From: Streptomyces paradoxus
Lineage (GTDB): Bacteria; Actinomycetota; Actinomycetes; Streptomycetales; Streptomycetaceae
Length of the DNA stretch: 64,000 nt
NCBI RefSeq assembly: GCF_014202475.1
Contig: NZ_JACHGV010000007.1
Span: 1 to 64,000 of the forward strand
Reading direction: 5' to 3'
Part shown: piece after piece, positions 7,922-17,500 of the stretch
Numbering within the stretch: the stretch's first letter is position 1
Layout: every line of letters starts with the position of its first letter
Translations under genes and position numbers: made by a program
Notes under the pieces: generated by a model
The model's input: the letters and a program-made list of their open reading frames with translations, nothing else
What the model was told of the DNA's origin: nothing
Database searches by the model: none

Positions 7922-8434
7922 TCACGGGCTGTCAGAAGTCACGGTGCGCAGTCCGGGGGAGAAGACCGCCGCCGCTGCCGTGAGGCGCAGCGTCTCCAGC
8001 GTGTCGATCTGGCCCCGCGCCCGGTCCAGCAGATCTTGCAGCTGAGATTCATCCAGACGGGGCTCCCCCGCAGCCACGACGAGCAGCGTGCGCCAGATCA
8101 GGGTCTTCCCCTCGACTCCCAGCCGCAGGGTCTCAAGCTCGATCAACGTGCTCAGCCCGGAGCGCCGGTACAGGACGCCGTTTGGCTTCAGACGCCCCAG
8201 CCTCTCGGCCGCCCAGCCACCGTAGACCTTGTAGCGGCGTGCGGGGACGCCGAGCGCGTCCATGATTTCGAGCAGGATCTGCCGGTCCTGGGCGATCTCG
8301 TCGGCGATGCGCTGCAGGTCGGCGCTACGCGCCGAGTGGCGGTGCTGGTGAGCGATGCGCTGCGCCAGCCCGATGCCGAAGGTGGCACCGGCCAAGTGGT
8401 CATTCAGGTAGATCCCGAGCTTGTCGCGATGCAT
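7922..8434 (-). CDS. Conserved hypothetical, helical, 170 aa
   Basis: From the ATG at 8434 the protein begins MHRDKLGIYLNDHLAGATFG and is 170 aa long. It is mostly predicted helix with heptad-like charged stretches (RIADEIAQDRQILLEIMDAL; LQDLLDRARGQIDTLETLRL), consistent with a ferritin- or DinB-like helical bundle; this is a guess from its look. It resembles small uncharacterised proteins found in many Streptomyces. The codon pattern looks genuine, unlike the surrounding DNA. It lies inside the mobile island and may be a later passenger. The frame extends upstream to 8542, but that part looks non-coding. Confidence 0.65.
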   Translation of the reverse strand: MHRDKLGIYLNDHLAGATFGIGLAQRIAHQHRHSARSADLQRIADEIAQDRQILLEIMDALGVPARRYKVYGGWAAERLGRLKPNGVLYRRSGLSTLIELETLRLGVEGKTLIWRTLLVVAAGEPRLDESQLQDLLDRARGQIDTLETLRLTAAAAVFSPGLRTVTSDSP

Positions 8435-9218
8435 CCTGGGCCCCGTTCTCGCTTGTCCTCGGCGATCTCCTCGACGGTGCGACCGCGCACACAAGCGGGC
8501 TGGGAACATCGGCGTCGGATTTCCCCCGCACCACGACAGCAAACCGCGAGAGAACGGATCCGACGCGGCGAAATGCCGGGAACGGACCCGAACGGCTCAG
8601 GGGCCCAGGCGCTGGAGTGCTGCATCGGAATTCTCGGCGCCGGCCCGGCAGTACCTGTTCCGAGCCCTCACCGACGGCCGCGCTGTCCGCACGCCACCCC
8701 TACCGTGCTCGGCATCACGGGCCGCGCGGTGGAGTCGCCGTGCGGCGCGGTGCTGCTGGTCCGCCGTTGACTGCCGCGCCCCGCGATGCGTCGCCGGCCG
8801 CACAGCTGATCCCAAAATCCGGGCCCTCACCCTCGGCCGTTTCACTGGACCGCACCGCCGTCGCCGTCCAAGCGGCGCAGTTGGTCCCAGGCCGGCGCCC
8901 GGGACGGTAGCGGCCGCGGCTGTGCAGGGTGCGCCGCATGGCCGCCCCGAAACCCCCGACCCAGGAAGGTCGTGAGCCGGGCCGGCCGGATGACGCGCCC
9001 CCGGGAGGCAGCCCTGGACAGACCCTCCCGCGAGCGCCGACCAACGTTCTGGCACCGCCTGTGTGCCGGCCTCCGTCACCGGCCGGCACACCGGCGGCTC
9101 CCGGCCAGGTACCGACCGCCGCTGCCAGCCGCTCGACGGCGGCCAGGGTTCCCCACAGTCCCGGCTCAGCGCAAGGCCCGCCGCGAGTACGAGAACCGAG
9201 TCGGGACGCTTGCACCCT
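8435..9218. other. Gene-poor stretch in the island
   Basis: 784 bp. Several overlapping open frames exist on both strands, but none has a recognisable domain or start signal. Presumed decayed DNA. Confidence 0.55.
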
Positions 9219-9268
9219 GACCATGATCGTTCTCAGCGCCAACCGCTGTACCGATTTCCCCGAGGCCG
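9219..9268 (+). repeat. Right arm of the 50-bp inverted repeat
   Basis: Inverse match of 7540-7590 (one substitution, one gap). It sits 6 bp inside the right terminal repeat GCAACTGCATT, so it is probably sub-terminal sequence of the IS4-type element. Confidence 0.85.
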
Positions 9269-9285
9269 AGTAAGGCAACTGCATT

Positions 9286-9299
9286 GGGCCGGAGAGGCC
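9286..9299. repeat. Right copy of the island's 14-bp direct repeat
   Basis: GGGCCGGAGAGGCC, identical to 3295-3308, starting at the base after the right terminal repeat. Read as the target-site duplication. Confidence 0.8.
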
Positions 9300-9315
9300 C
9301 CCGGGCCCGCCCCCG

Positions 9316-9603
9316 TCAACGCCGCCCGAACCCCCGGTGCGCCATGCGGGCCGGGTCCGGATCGGCCAGCTGGGCCGCCATGCCGACGAGGACCAGCCCG
9401 CCCGCGATGAGCAGCCCCTGGGCCAGGGCGATGCCGCAGGTCAGCACGGCGACGCCCAGTGCCAGCCCCCACCATGCGCCGGTGCGGCGGTACTCCCGGG
9501 GCCGGGCGGGGCGGCCTGATCTCATGGCCCGGGTGAAGCGGGGATCCTCCCGCTCGAGTCGTGCTTCGAGGTCGACGAGGCGGTGGTCTTCGGACTGGGG
9601 CAC
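9316..9603 (-). CDS. DUF3040 family small membrane protein
   Basis: 95 aa from the GTG at 9603, which has a strong GGAAGGAG upstream. The N-terminus (PQSEDHRLVDLEARLEREDP) matches the DUF3040 pattern of a short acidic helix followed by a basic Arg-Pro segment, then two membrane segments (about 48-66 and 70-86). The family is common in actinobacteria and uncharacterised. It ends 17 bp from the edge of the mobile island, so insertion spared it. It follows the antiporter gene on the same strand after a 365-bp gap. Confidence 0.8.
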   Translation of the reverse strand: MPQSEDHRLVDLEARLEREDPRFTRAMRSGRPARPREYRRTGAWWGLALGVAVLTCGIALAQGLLIAGGLVLVGMAAQLADPDPARMAHRGFGRR

Positions 9604-9968
9604 GGCTTCTCCTTCCCGGAACCCGAGCGCTTCGAGGCAGGGCACGGCCGGGATCATGACGAGTCCTGGGGTGTCGGGCCCTGCGGCGCTGCGGAGGGAG
9701 ACGGGCCGCCGGTGCGCCGGTACGGCCGGCCGCGGCTGTCTCACCAGGGCTTCAGCTTCTCCCTCCTCCAACGGCTCACGCCATCGGGCCCCACCCTCAT
9801 CCTTCCCGGTGCCCGACCCCCATGAACGCCGGGACGACAGGCGGGTGTTCGGCCCGCAGATGGGTGCTGTCACGGATGGCGGCGGGCCGGGCAGCGGACA
9901 CGCCGGGTGAGGACGGTGCCCTTCCGGTGGATGCTGCCCCGGCCTGACGGCCCTGAGCGCGACAGCCC
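9604..9968. other. Intergenic, no gene seen
   Basis: 365 bp between the antiporter stop and the DUF3040 gene. Open frames across it have no recognisable content. It presumably holds the DUF3040 promoter. Confidence 0.5.
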
Positions 9969-11228
9969 CTAGCGCTCGGCCTCGGCGGGCTGGGGAGCGG
10001 CGGGCGGGGCGGCGTGGTCGGGCTCGGGGCCGGGCGCCGGGGCCGTGCGGCCGGGCAGGAGGCCCTGCCCCGCCCGGAGCGCGTGGGCCAGCAGGTGTGC
10101 GCGTCCGGCGGCGATGGGGCCGAGGACCGCGAGGACGAGGACGTACCCGGCGATGAACGGGGCGAGCCGGGCGTCGAGTCCGGCGCCGGCGGCCATGGCG
10201 GCCAGGATCAGCGCGAACTCACCACGGGCGACGAGGGCGGTGGCGATCTCGGCGGCGGGCTCGATGCCGTAGTCGTACACACGGGCGACGAGGAGGCCCG
10301 CGAGGACGTTCATGACGAGGGTCAGTGCGGCCGCCGCGGCGACCGGTCCGACGACGGAGACGATGTCGCCGGGGTCGATGGAGAGACCGAAGGCGAAGAA
10401 GAAGATGGCCGCGAAGGCGTCGCGCAGCGGATGGACCAGGTCCCTGATGCGCGGGCCGGAGGGGGTCCCGGCCAGGATCAGGCCGGCCATGAACGCGCCG
10501 ATGGCGTCGGCGACGCCCAGGACCTCGGAGACTCCCGCCACCAGGACGGCCACGCCGAGGAAGCTGATGACGAGCAGTTCGTTGTCGCGGGTCGCGATGA
10601 GACGCCCGACCAGTTTCGTGCCGTAGCGGGCCGCCGTGGCCAGCAGCAGCAGGAAGCCGAAGGCCTTGGAGGCCTGCAGGACCATGTCACCGACGCCCTG
10701 GGCGCCGCTGATGACCGGATGGAGGGCGGCCAGGTACAGCGCGAGGAAGATGTCCTCGACCACGATGACGCCCAGGATGAGGCGCGTCTCCGGGCGGCCG
10801 ATGCGGCCCAGGTCGATGAGGACCTTGGTGACGATGGCGGACGAGGAGATCCCGAGGACACCGGCGAGGACCAGCGCCTCCCGGACGCCCCAGCCCAGGG
10901 CGAAGCCGAAGCCGAGCCCCGCGCCGACGTTGAGCAGCAGATAGATCCCACCCGCTGTCAGCAGGCGCCGGCCGCCGTCCTTCAGGTCGTCGAGGTGGAA
11001 CTCCAGGCCCAGGTAGAACAGCAGCAGCACCAGTCCGAGCGCGGAGAGCATCTCGAAGTCGTGGGCGTCCTGGACGATCACGAGGCCCGGGGTGTGAGGA
11101 CCGAGCAGGATGCCCGCGAGCATGAACAGCGGGATCGTGGGGAGCCCGATTCTGCCGCCGAGGCGGGCGAGGAGGGCGGCGGCCAGGAAGGCTCCGCCCA
11201 TGGCGAGAAGGCTGTCAGCGTGTCCCAC
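9969..11228 (-). CDS. Cation:proton antiporter, CPA2/KefB type
   Basis: 419 aa with about 12 membrane segments; a Na+/H+ or K+/H+ exchanger in the cytoplasmic membrane. It begins GHADSLLAMGGAFLAAALL and shows CPA2-type features: LPTIPLFMLAGILLGP near residue 30, GLVLLLFYLGLEF near 65, GISSSAIVTKVLIDLG near 125, GVADAIGAFMAGLIL near 245 (Asp in the unwound helix) and VARGEFALILA near 335. The C-terminal 25 residues are Pro/Ala rich; there is no RCK (TrkA-N) domain, so gating must differ from full-length KefB/KefC. No regulatory subunit gene is adjacent. Confidence 0.93.
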   Translation of the reverse strand: MGHADSLLAMGGAFLAAALLARLGGRIGLPTIPLFMLAGILLGPHTPGLVIVQDAHDFEMLSALGLVLLLFYLGLEFHLDDLKDGGRRLLTAGGIYLLLNVGAGLGFGFALGWGVREALVLAGVLGISSSAIVTKVLIDLGRIGRPETRLILGVIVVEDIFLALYLAALHPVISGAQGVGDMVLQASKAFGFLLLLATAARYGTKLVGRLIATRDNELLVISFLGVAVLVAGVSEVLGVADAIGAFMAGLILAGTPSGPRIRDLVHPLRDAFAAIFFFAFGLSIDPGDIVSVVGPVAAAAALTLVMNVLAGLLVARVYDYGIEPAAEIATALVARGEFALILAAMAAGAGLDARLAPFIAGYVLVLAVLGPIAAGRAHLLAHALRAGQGLLPGRTAPAPGPEPDHAAPPAAPQPAEAER

Positions 11229-11548
11229 GGATCACCACCTTCGAGGGCGCGCAGACGGATCGTTTCACCGAGCGGGGACGGATAGGGGCTCCTCCTTCAG
11301 GGGCCTTGAGGGGTGGCGTCGTGCGCCTCTCGGCGCGACCCGGGGCAGCGGCCGTGACACGGCCGGCGCGGCGGCCCGGGCGGTGCTGCCAGCCTCACAC
11401 GCACCTCGGTGCCGCCACCATCGGTGACGGCACCCATCTCCGGGTGGGGACGACACCCACCCGTCCGTGCCGTCCTTGCCGTCCTCGCCCTCCTGGGGAG
11501 CAGCCGGGCGGGCCTTCGGGGCGGTACCGGCCGCCCCGCCGGGGACTG
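11229..11548. other. Intergenic between antiporter and sugar isomerase
   Basis: 320 bp without a gene. It contains the hairpin at 11441-11463 and the presumed antiporter promoter. Confidence 0.5.
11441..11463 (-). terminator. Hairpin behind the sugar isomerase gene
   Basis: CGGGTGGG (11441-11448) pairs with CCCACCCG (11456-11463) around a 7-nt loop, 86 bp past the isomerase stop. No T-run follows, which is common in high-GC genomes. Confidence 0.4.
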
Positions 11549-13012
11549 TCAGACCTGCCGGTGGCCGATGCCCAGCAGGCTCGCCGCCGCCCGGAAGTCG
11601 GCCGTGTGGTGTCCGACCGCGAGGGACCAGTGGTGGCCGACTCCCGTGGCGCTCCAGGCGTCGACCCATTCGCCGGGGTCCCGGCCGAAGTCGACCCGGC
11701 TGGTGGTGTTGCCGATCTCCAGCAGCGGTCCCGGTACGACGGTGCCCTCGGAGGTGACGAAGGACAGGCTGCCGTCGGCGTCCTGGCCGAGGCCGAGCAG
11801 GGTGACGGGCCCGTGCCGGACGTCGAACTCGACGCTCACGCCCCAGCCGCGTTTGCCGTGGTAGACGCCGAGCCCGCGCAACAGCGGGTCGCGGGCGCCG
11901 ACCGCGAGGTGGGCGGGTCCGTCGTGGCCCATCTCCACCACGCCGTCCTCGAAGTTCAAGGCCTGGATCTCGGTGAAGGAGCCTCCGGCGCCGACACTCT
12001 GGGACGCCAACTGGGCTACGGACGTGCGCAGTTCGTACTCGCCGGCGGCCGGCACGCCGCGCGCGGTGAGCAGCGAGGCACCGAGGATCATGCCCGCCCC
12101 GAGCCGCTCGTGCAGCTCACCGTCGAGTCCGCGGTGGTAGTAGGCGAGGCTGTCGAGTTCGAAGTCGGCCACCAGCCGGTCCAGGGCGACGGACACGGTC
12201 GCGCCCCAGGCGAAGTCCTCCTCCACGACGCTCTCGTCGAGGGTGAAGATCCGCCGGGCGAGGGCCATCCGCTCCCGGGTCTCCGCCTCCGTCACCTGTT
12301 CCACCCGGTGCCGCAGGTCGTCGAACTCCAGGACCTCCACGTGCGATCCGAACGTCGAGGCGAGCAGCGTCGGATCGGTCTGCACGTCAAGCATGCCGGG
12401 GTACACGTGTCCCATGAGGCCGTGCCGGGCGTGCCGGAGCGCGGCCCGGATGTGCGCGGCCCGGATCCACTGCTCGATGCGCCGCCAGGCGGACTCCTGG
12501 CGCAGCCAGCCCGACACGGACCGGAAGGGGATGCCGGCGCGCCGGAAGACGTTGCCGACCTCCGGGACGGGGCACTGCCCGCAGTAGGCCAGCCAGGCCC
12601 CGGTGTCGAAGGTGGCGTGGTCCATCTTCTCGGTCGGCTGGAGGTCGATGACCAGCACCGGTGTGTGCGAGCGCTGGGCGATCGGCAGCACTATCGAGGA
12701 GGTGAGGTACGTCGTCAGGAACAGCACGATCAGGTCGCAGTCGGCGCGTCGCAACTGCTCGGCGGCGCGGGCGCCTTCCTGTGCGTCGGAGACGAAACCG
12801 GCGTCGGTCACCTCGGCGTCCATGGCCCGGAACCGTTCGGCGACGTAGGCGGCCGACTCCTTCAGTTGCGTGAGCAGGCCGGGGAACTGCGGCCAGTAGG
12901 TGCCCAGTCCGCCGGCGACCAGCCCGATGCGGGTCCGGCGCCGGGTGACCGGCGGGAGCAGGTCGTGCAGGGCTGCGGCCCGTACGGCCGTGCGGTCCGC
13001 GGTCGTTGCCAT
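11549..13012 (-). CDS. L-fucose/L-arabinose isomerase family sugar isomerase
   Basis: 487 aa from the ATG at 13012. The fold is of the L-arabinose/L-fucose isomerase group, metal-dependent ketol isomerases: N-terminal Rossmann-like part (RIGLVAGGLGTYWPQFPGL), a middle domain (FGSHVEVLEFDDL, with RIFTLDESVVEEDFAWG) and a C-terminal beta domain ending GHHTADFRAAASLLGI. An acidic catalytic residue may be in ESVVEEDF. The true sugar is unknown. It begins 2 bp after the stop of the MFS gene, so they are one operon. The nearby GH106-type hydrolase and LacI repressor suggest it handles a sugar released from a glycoside such as a deoxyhexose or pentose. Confidence 0.85.
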   Translation of the reverse strand: MATTADRTAVRAAALHDLLPPVTRRRTRIGLVAGGLGTYWPQFPGLLTQLKESAAYVAERFRAMDAEVTDAGFVSDAQEGARAAEQLRRADCDLIVLFLTTYLTSSIVLPIAQRSHTPVLVIDLQPTEKMDHATFDTGAWLAYCGQCPVPEVGNVFRRAGIPFRSVSGWLRQESAWRRIEQWIRAAHIRAALRHARHGLMGHVYPGMLDVQTDPTLLASTFGSHVEVLEFDDLRHRVEQVTEAETRERMALARRIFTLDESVVEEDFAWGATVSVALDRLVADFELDSLAYYHRGLDGELHERLGAGMILGASLLTARGVPAAGEYELRTSVAQLASQSVGAGGSFTEIQALNFEDGVVEMGHDGPAHLAVGARDPLLRGLGVYHGKRGWGVSVEFDVRHGPVTLLGLGQDADGSLSFVTSEGTVVPGPLLEIGNTTSRVDFGRDPGEWVDAWSATGVGHHWSLAVGHHTADFRAAASLLGIGHRQV

Positions 13013-13014
13013 GG

Positions 13015-14301
13015 TCAGTGCTCCTTGTCGGAAAGGCCGGCGGGCGAGGTGGTGGGGATGCGGAGGTCCGCTCCGCCCGGTATCTCTCTCGCGGAGCGCG
13101 GGACCAGGACGCGGATGATGAACAGGCCCGCCAGGGCCGCCGCCGTCATGCACGCGGTGATCGTCCAGAGCAGGACGGACGGGCTGTGGTCGGCGAGGGC
13201 GGGGGTGAAGAAGGCGGCGACGGCGAAGACGCCCCGGGAGAGGGCGTAGGTGAGGCCCTGGGTGGTGGCGCGGGTGTCGGCGGGCAGCGTGAGCTGCGAC
13301 CACACCTTGTAGTTGGCCTCCCCGGCGAAGGGGTTGGAGAGCTGGTAGAGCACGAAGAAGACGAGCATGCCGGCGAGTGCGCCCGCGGTCAGGGACGCGA
13401 TGACGAAGGCGAGGATCTGGACCACCGCGGCCACGTGGAACAGCCGGTCGCGCCAGGGACTGTCGGCGACGCGTACGAAGGCGAAGGTCAGCAGCACCCC
13501 GATGGGGATGAAGGCCAGGTTGATCCCGGTGGCGAGGCTCTGTGAGGCGTCGCTGACGGTGACGAGCAGATAGGTGCCGAACTGTCCGAAGGTGTTGGCT
13601 CCGAGGCCCCAGGTCACGTAGAAGACGAACGTCGCGGTCATCGGCAGCAGGGCTGCTCGCGTCCACACGCTCTTCAGGGAGATGGCTTCCGGGGCGGCGC
13701 CGGTCTCCGTCTCCGGCGGCTCGTCGGGCAGTTTCAGCCGGGACCGCAGGGCCCAGGTGACGAGTGCGGCGACGGCCAGCTGCCCGGTGATGAGCCGGGC
13801 CCCGGTCATGCCCGTGGTGGACAGGACGAAGCCGAGGAAGATGGCGACGGTGATGCCCAGCATCCACATGACCTGCGTGAACGCCACGAGTCTGCCCCGG
13901 GCCCAGGGGGGCGCCGCGTCCGAGACCACGGCCAGGGACGTCGGCAGGTCGGCGCCGGCCGCGAGCCCGGCGACGAGAACACCGACCAGCAGGGTGATGT
14001 CGTCCGGCGCCAGTGTGATGACGAGGGCGCCGATCGCGAAGCAGAAGATGTCCCAGTTGTAGACGCGGCGGCGTCCGAAGAGGTCGGCGAGCCGTCCGCC
14101 GACGAGGGATCCGACGGCGATGCAGCCGGTGACGATCGCGCTGATCGCCCCGGCCATCCACACGCCCATGTCGTAACTGTCGCGGTAGACGGCCAGGTTG
14201 ACGGAGATGCTCACGATCAGACCGGCGTCGAGATAGGAGGCCATGCCCGACAGGGCGGCGGCTTTCCAGAGCGGTGGGGGGATGGGGCGGGTACCGGCCA
14301 T
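13015..14301 (-). CDS. MFS sugar permease
   Basis: 428 aa from the ATG at 14301, with 12 membrane segments. The MFS signature appears after the second helix (GGRLADLFGRRRVYN), and the loops and early helices (SYLDAGLIVSISVNL, GVWMAGAISAI) resemble sugar/inositol-type permeases. Probably imports the sugar or oligosaccharide used by this locus. It is transcribed divergently from the GH106-type gene across 207 bp holding two operator-like sites, and is followed after 2 bp by the isomerase. Confidence 0.92.
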   Translation of the reverse strand: MAGTRPIPPPLWKAAALSGMASYLDAGLIVSISVNLAVYRDSYDMGVWMAGAISAIVTGCIAVGSLVGGRLADLFGRRRVYNWDIFCFAIGALVITLAPDDITLLVGVLVAGLAAGADLPTSLAVVSDAAPPWARGRLVAFTQVMWMLGITVAIFLGFVLSTTGMTGARLITGQLAVAALVTWALRSRLKLPDEPPETETGAAPEAISLKSVWTRAALLPMTATFVFYVTWGLGANTFGQFGTYLLVTVSDASQSLATGINLAFIPIGVLLTFAFVRVADSPWRDRLFHVAAVVQILAFVIASLTAGALAGMLVFFVLYQLSNPFAGEANYKVWSQLTLPADTRATTQGLTYALSRGVFAVAAFFTPALADHSPSVLLWTITACMTAAALAGLFIIRVLVPRSAREIPGGADLRIPTTSPAGLSDKEH

Positions 14302-14360
14302 GATGCGACTCCGTCGTCTGGTGACATCGCGGTTCCGGGTGCCTGGTCGAGGCGAATATA

Positions 14361-14379
14361 GGGCGGGAAAAACGTTGCA
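14361..14379 (-). promoter_or_regulatory. LacI-type operator upstream of MFS/isomerase operon
   Basis: GGGCGGGAAAAACGTT at 14361-14376, followed by GCA. The same 16 bases recur in inverse orientation at 19549-19564 upstream of the LacI gene. The core AACGTT centres on CG, as in typical LacI-family operators. It is 60 bp upstream of the MFS start. Confidence 0.8.
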
Positions 14380-14476
14380 ACAAGGTGTCGCGCACGCATG
14401 GGTGACATGACGTCGGCCTCACCGACCGCGCTCGGGATATGGCGTGGCCGCTCCGGCTCGCCTACCGTGAAGAGGG

Positions 14477-14493
14477 CCTAAAAACGTTTTAGG
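14477..14493 (+). promoter_or_regulatory. LacI-type operator upstream of the GH106-type gene
   Basis: CCTAAAAACGTTTTAGG, a palindrome around a perfect AAAACGTTTT core, 15 bp before the GTG of the hydrolase and directly before its ribosome binding site AAGGA. Confidence 0.8.
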
Positions 14494-14508
14494 GGAAGGA
14501 CCGCGTCC

Positions 14509-17500
14509 GTGATCTCCCCCGAGCTCCGGCGGCTGTTCGACGACCCGCCCCGCGCCTTCGGCCCCACTCCCCTGTGGTGGTGGTCGGGTGCGAAGGTCAC
14601 CCGGGAGCGACTGGCCTGGCAGCTGAGGGCGTTCGCCCAGGGTGGGGTCCACAACCTGGTCGTCATCAATCTGGCCCCGGCCGGGCCGACGTTCGGGGCC
14701 CGGGCCGACGATCCGGCGTGGTTCGGCGAGGAGTGGTGGGAGCGCTTCAGGGACGCCTGCGCGATCGCGGCGGAGCTGGGCACCCGGCTGTGGTTCTACG
14801 ACCAGATCGGGTTCTCCGGCGCCAATGTGCAGGGCGGTGTGACGCGGCGTCATCCCGGGGCGGCCGGACTCGCCCTGCGCTGCCGCGACGTGAGCGTCGC
14901 CGGGGGCAGGGTGCCCCTGACGGGCGCCGAGACACCGCTGGCCGTGTACTCCCGGCAGGGCCGGAGGCTCGACCTCACCGGGGACGGGCACCTCGCGGCC
15001 GCCGACGGGACCGTGGTACGGCTCGTCACCGCCGTCCCCACCGCGTTCGACTACCTGGACCCCCATGCGGTCGGCCTGCTGATGGACACGGTCCACCACG
15101 AGTACGACCGCCGCGTACCCGAGTACCTGGGCACGGTCGTCGCGGGCAGCTTCCAGGACGAACTGCCCGGCACCAACGCCTGGAGCCACCGTTTCGCCGA
15201 GGAGTTCCGCGCCCGGCGAGGCTACGACCTGCTCGACCACCTGCCGGCTTTGTTCGGCACAGACGCGGGCGTGCCGGAGGGGAAGATCCGCGGGGACTAC
15301 TACAGGGTCCGCGCGGAGCTGACCGAGGAGGCCTTGTTCCGGCCGCTCGCCGCCTGGCACCGCGAGCGCGGTCTGCTGCTGGGCAGCGACCAGAGCCACC
15401 CCGCCCGCGCGGGCTACCCGGCCCAGTCCACGCAGCTCTACACCGACTACTTCCGCACCCACCGCTGGTACGGCGCCGCCGGCAGCGACCACCACGGCGA
15501 CGCCAAGGTGCACTCCTCCATGGCCCACCTGTACGGCCACGAGCGCGTCTGGATCGAGGCGTTCCACTCCTCCGGCTGGGGCGGCACGCTGGAGGACACC
15601 TACGGCTGGCTGCTGCCGTTCCTGCGCAGCGGCGCCAACCTCTACAACCCGCACGCCAGTTACTTCGGCACCGCGGCCGGCTGGTTCGAGTGGGCGCCGC
15701 CGTCCACCGACTGGCGCCAGCCCTACTGGAAGCAGTACCCGGCGTTCTCCCGGGCCGTGGCCCGGATCTGCTCCGTGATGTCGTGGGGCGGCTACGCGGC
15801 CGACGTGGCGGTGCTGCACCCGACGGCCACCATGCAGGCGCTCGTCCCGCTGGACGCGCCGGTCCGGCACTTCGGCGACGGCCGGCTGGGCGGCGGCCAC
15901 ACCCTCGCCGACGAGACGCAGCGGCACTACCTGGACCTGTGCGGCTCGAACAACTGGCTCGGGCCGCACGCCGGTGTCCTGGACCGGCGCGGAATCTCCT
16001 TCGACGTCGTCGACGACGACTCGGTGCAGTGCGCCGAGGCCACCGAGGGTGCCCTGCGCATCAGGGACCTTGCGTACGGCGCGGTGCTGCTGCCCTCGGC
16101 GAGCGTGCTGGAGGAGGGGACCGCGCGCCGGCTGGCCGAACTGCTCGACGCGGGAGGGCGGGTGGTGGTCGTGGGCCGCCCGCCCGCGACGGCCGCGGGC
16201 CGGTCCGGTGACGACTCGGTCGTGGCGGCCCTGCTCGCCCATCCCCGGCTGGAGCGGGTGCGCGACCCCGGGGCCGCCGCCGCGGCGGTGGCGGACGCGG
16301 CCGGGCACGCGACGGGCGAGGTACCGCTGCTCGTGCGGCGGAAGGGAAACCGGGCGGTGGCCCTGGTCACGGCCGCCTTCCCGGAGATCGGCGCACATCC
16401 GCTGCGCCCGCCCGGCTCCGCCCCCGAGCCCGTCCGCGCCTCGTCCGTCACCGTCCGGGCGGGCGTCGCGGAGGCCGAGGTGTGGAACCCGGCGACCGGC
16501 TCCCGCAGCCCGGCCCTCGTCACGGTCTCCGACGACGGTGCCCTCTCGACCATCGAGGTGCCGCTGGACGGTTCCCCGGCGGCCCTGGTGGTCTGGCGTG
16601 AGGGCCGTCCGGGCCCGACGCCTGCCGCGGGTGGGACGGCTGTCCGGGTGCTCGACGTCTCGGCCGGCTGGCAGGGCCGGCTGGTGCCCACGATGGACAA
16701 CACCTGGGGCGACCTCGCACTGCCCCCGGGAGCGTCGGTGGCCGAGCCGCAGATCTGGACCATGGAGTGGACCGAGGGGACGGTGTGGGAGCGGAGCCGG
16801 GTCACCTACGGCAACCGGGTCCGGGTCCTGCACCCGGTGCCGCCCGACAAGGCTCCCGAGCCGCTGGACGCGGCGTGCGTGGAGCGGATCCTGGCCGGTC
16901 ACGTGCCCCTCGTGCCGCCGGACTCGGGCTGGGAGGCCACGGTGTACTCGTCGAGCCGCGGCATGCCCGACCAAGGCGGGCTGCTGGGCACCAAGGGGCT
17001 GGTGAACGAGGAGTTCGTACGCGTCCCCGTGCCGGCCGGCGAAGCGGTCGCCCGGGTCCGGGCCATCGTGGAGACCGGGCACCGGGGGCCCGCCGAGTTG
17101 CACGTCGGCGCGGAGGCGGTCAAACGGGTGTGGTGGAACGGGGAGCCGCTGGGCCCGTACGGCGGCGGTTACCTGGCCTCCGCCCCGGTCGAGGTGAGCC
17201 GCGACCGCAATGTGCTCGAATACGAGCTGTCGGGCGCCCAGGACCGGCCCTCGTCGATCTCGGCAGTCGCCGGTACACCGCTCGGCAGTTTCTTCTGCCT
17301 GTCCGAACCGGGCGGGTTCGGGCCGCGGCCGCGGTTCATGCGCCCGCCCGACGGAGTCCGGCCCGGCGGCCGGGTCGCCTACCGCGCGGGCTTCCGGGTC
17401 CCGGCCGGCGGTGCGCGGGCGGTGCTGGTCGTGGGTGCCGCCTCGGCGCTGACCGTGCTGATCGACGGCGAGGTGGTGGCGCGGCAGGAGAAGGCGGAGT

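Larger units (their letters stand above)
3309..9285. mobile_element. About 6-kb island with IS4-type ends and 14-bp target duplication
   Basis: The left end AATGCAGTTGC (3309-3319) is perfectly repeated in inverse orientation at the right end, GCAACTGCATT (9275-9285). Directly outside both ends stands the same 14-bp sequence GGGCCGGAGAGGCC (3295-3308 and 9286-9299), as expected of a target-site duplication. IS4-family elements are known for long duplications. The left end leads straight into an IS4-type transposase fragment. Inside are a broken small gene, a nested IS5-type element with cargo, one intact-looking hypothetical gene and gene-poor DNA. The whole interval therefore moved as one unit, or grew inside one IS4-type copy. 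The transposase is truncated, so it should now be immobile unless helped in trans. Confidence 0.75.

Noticed and set aside
8435..9218. Several 80-190 codon frames on both strands in the island
   Set aside because: They overlap one another, lack start signals and have no recognisable domain.
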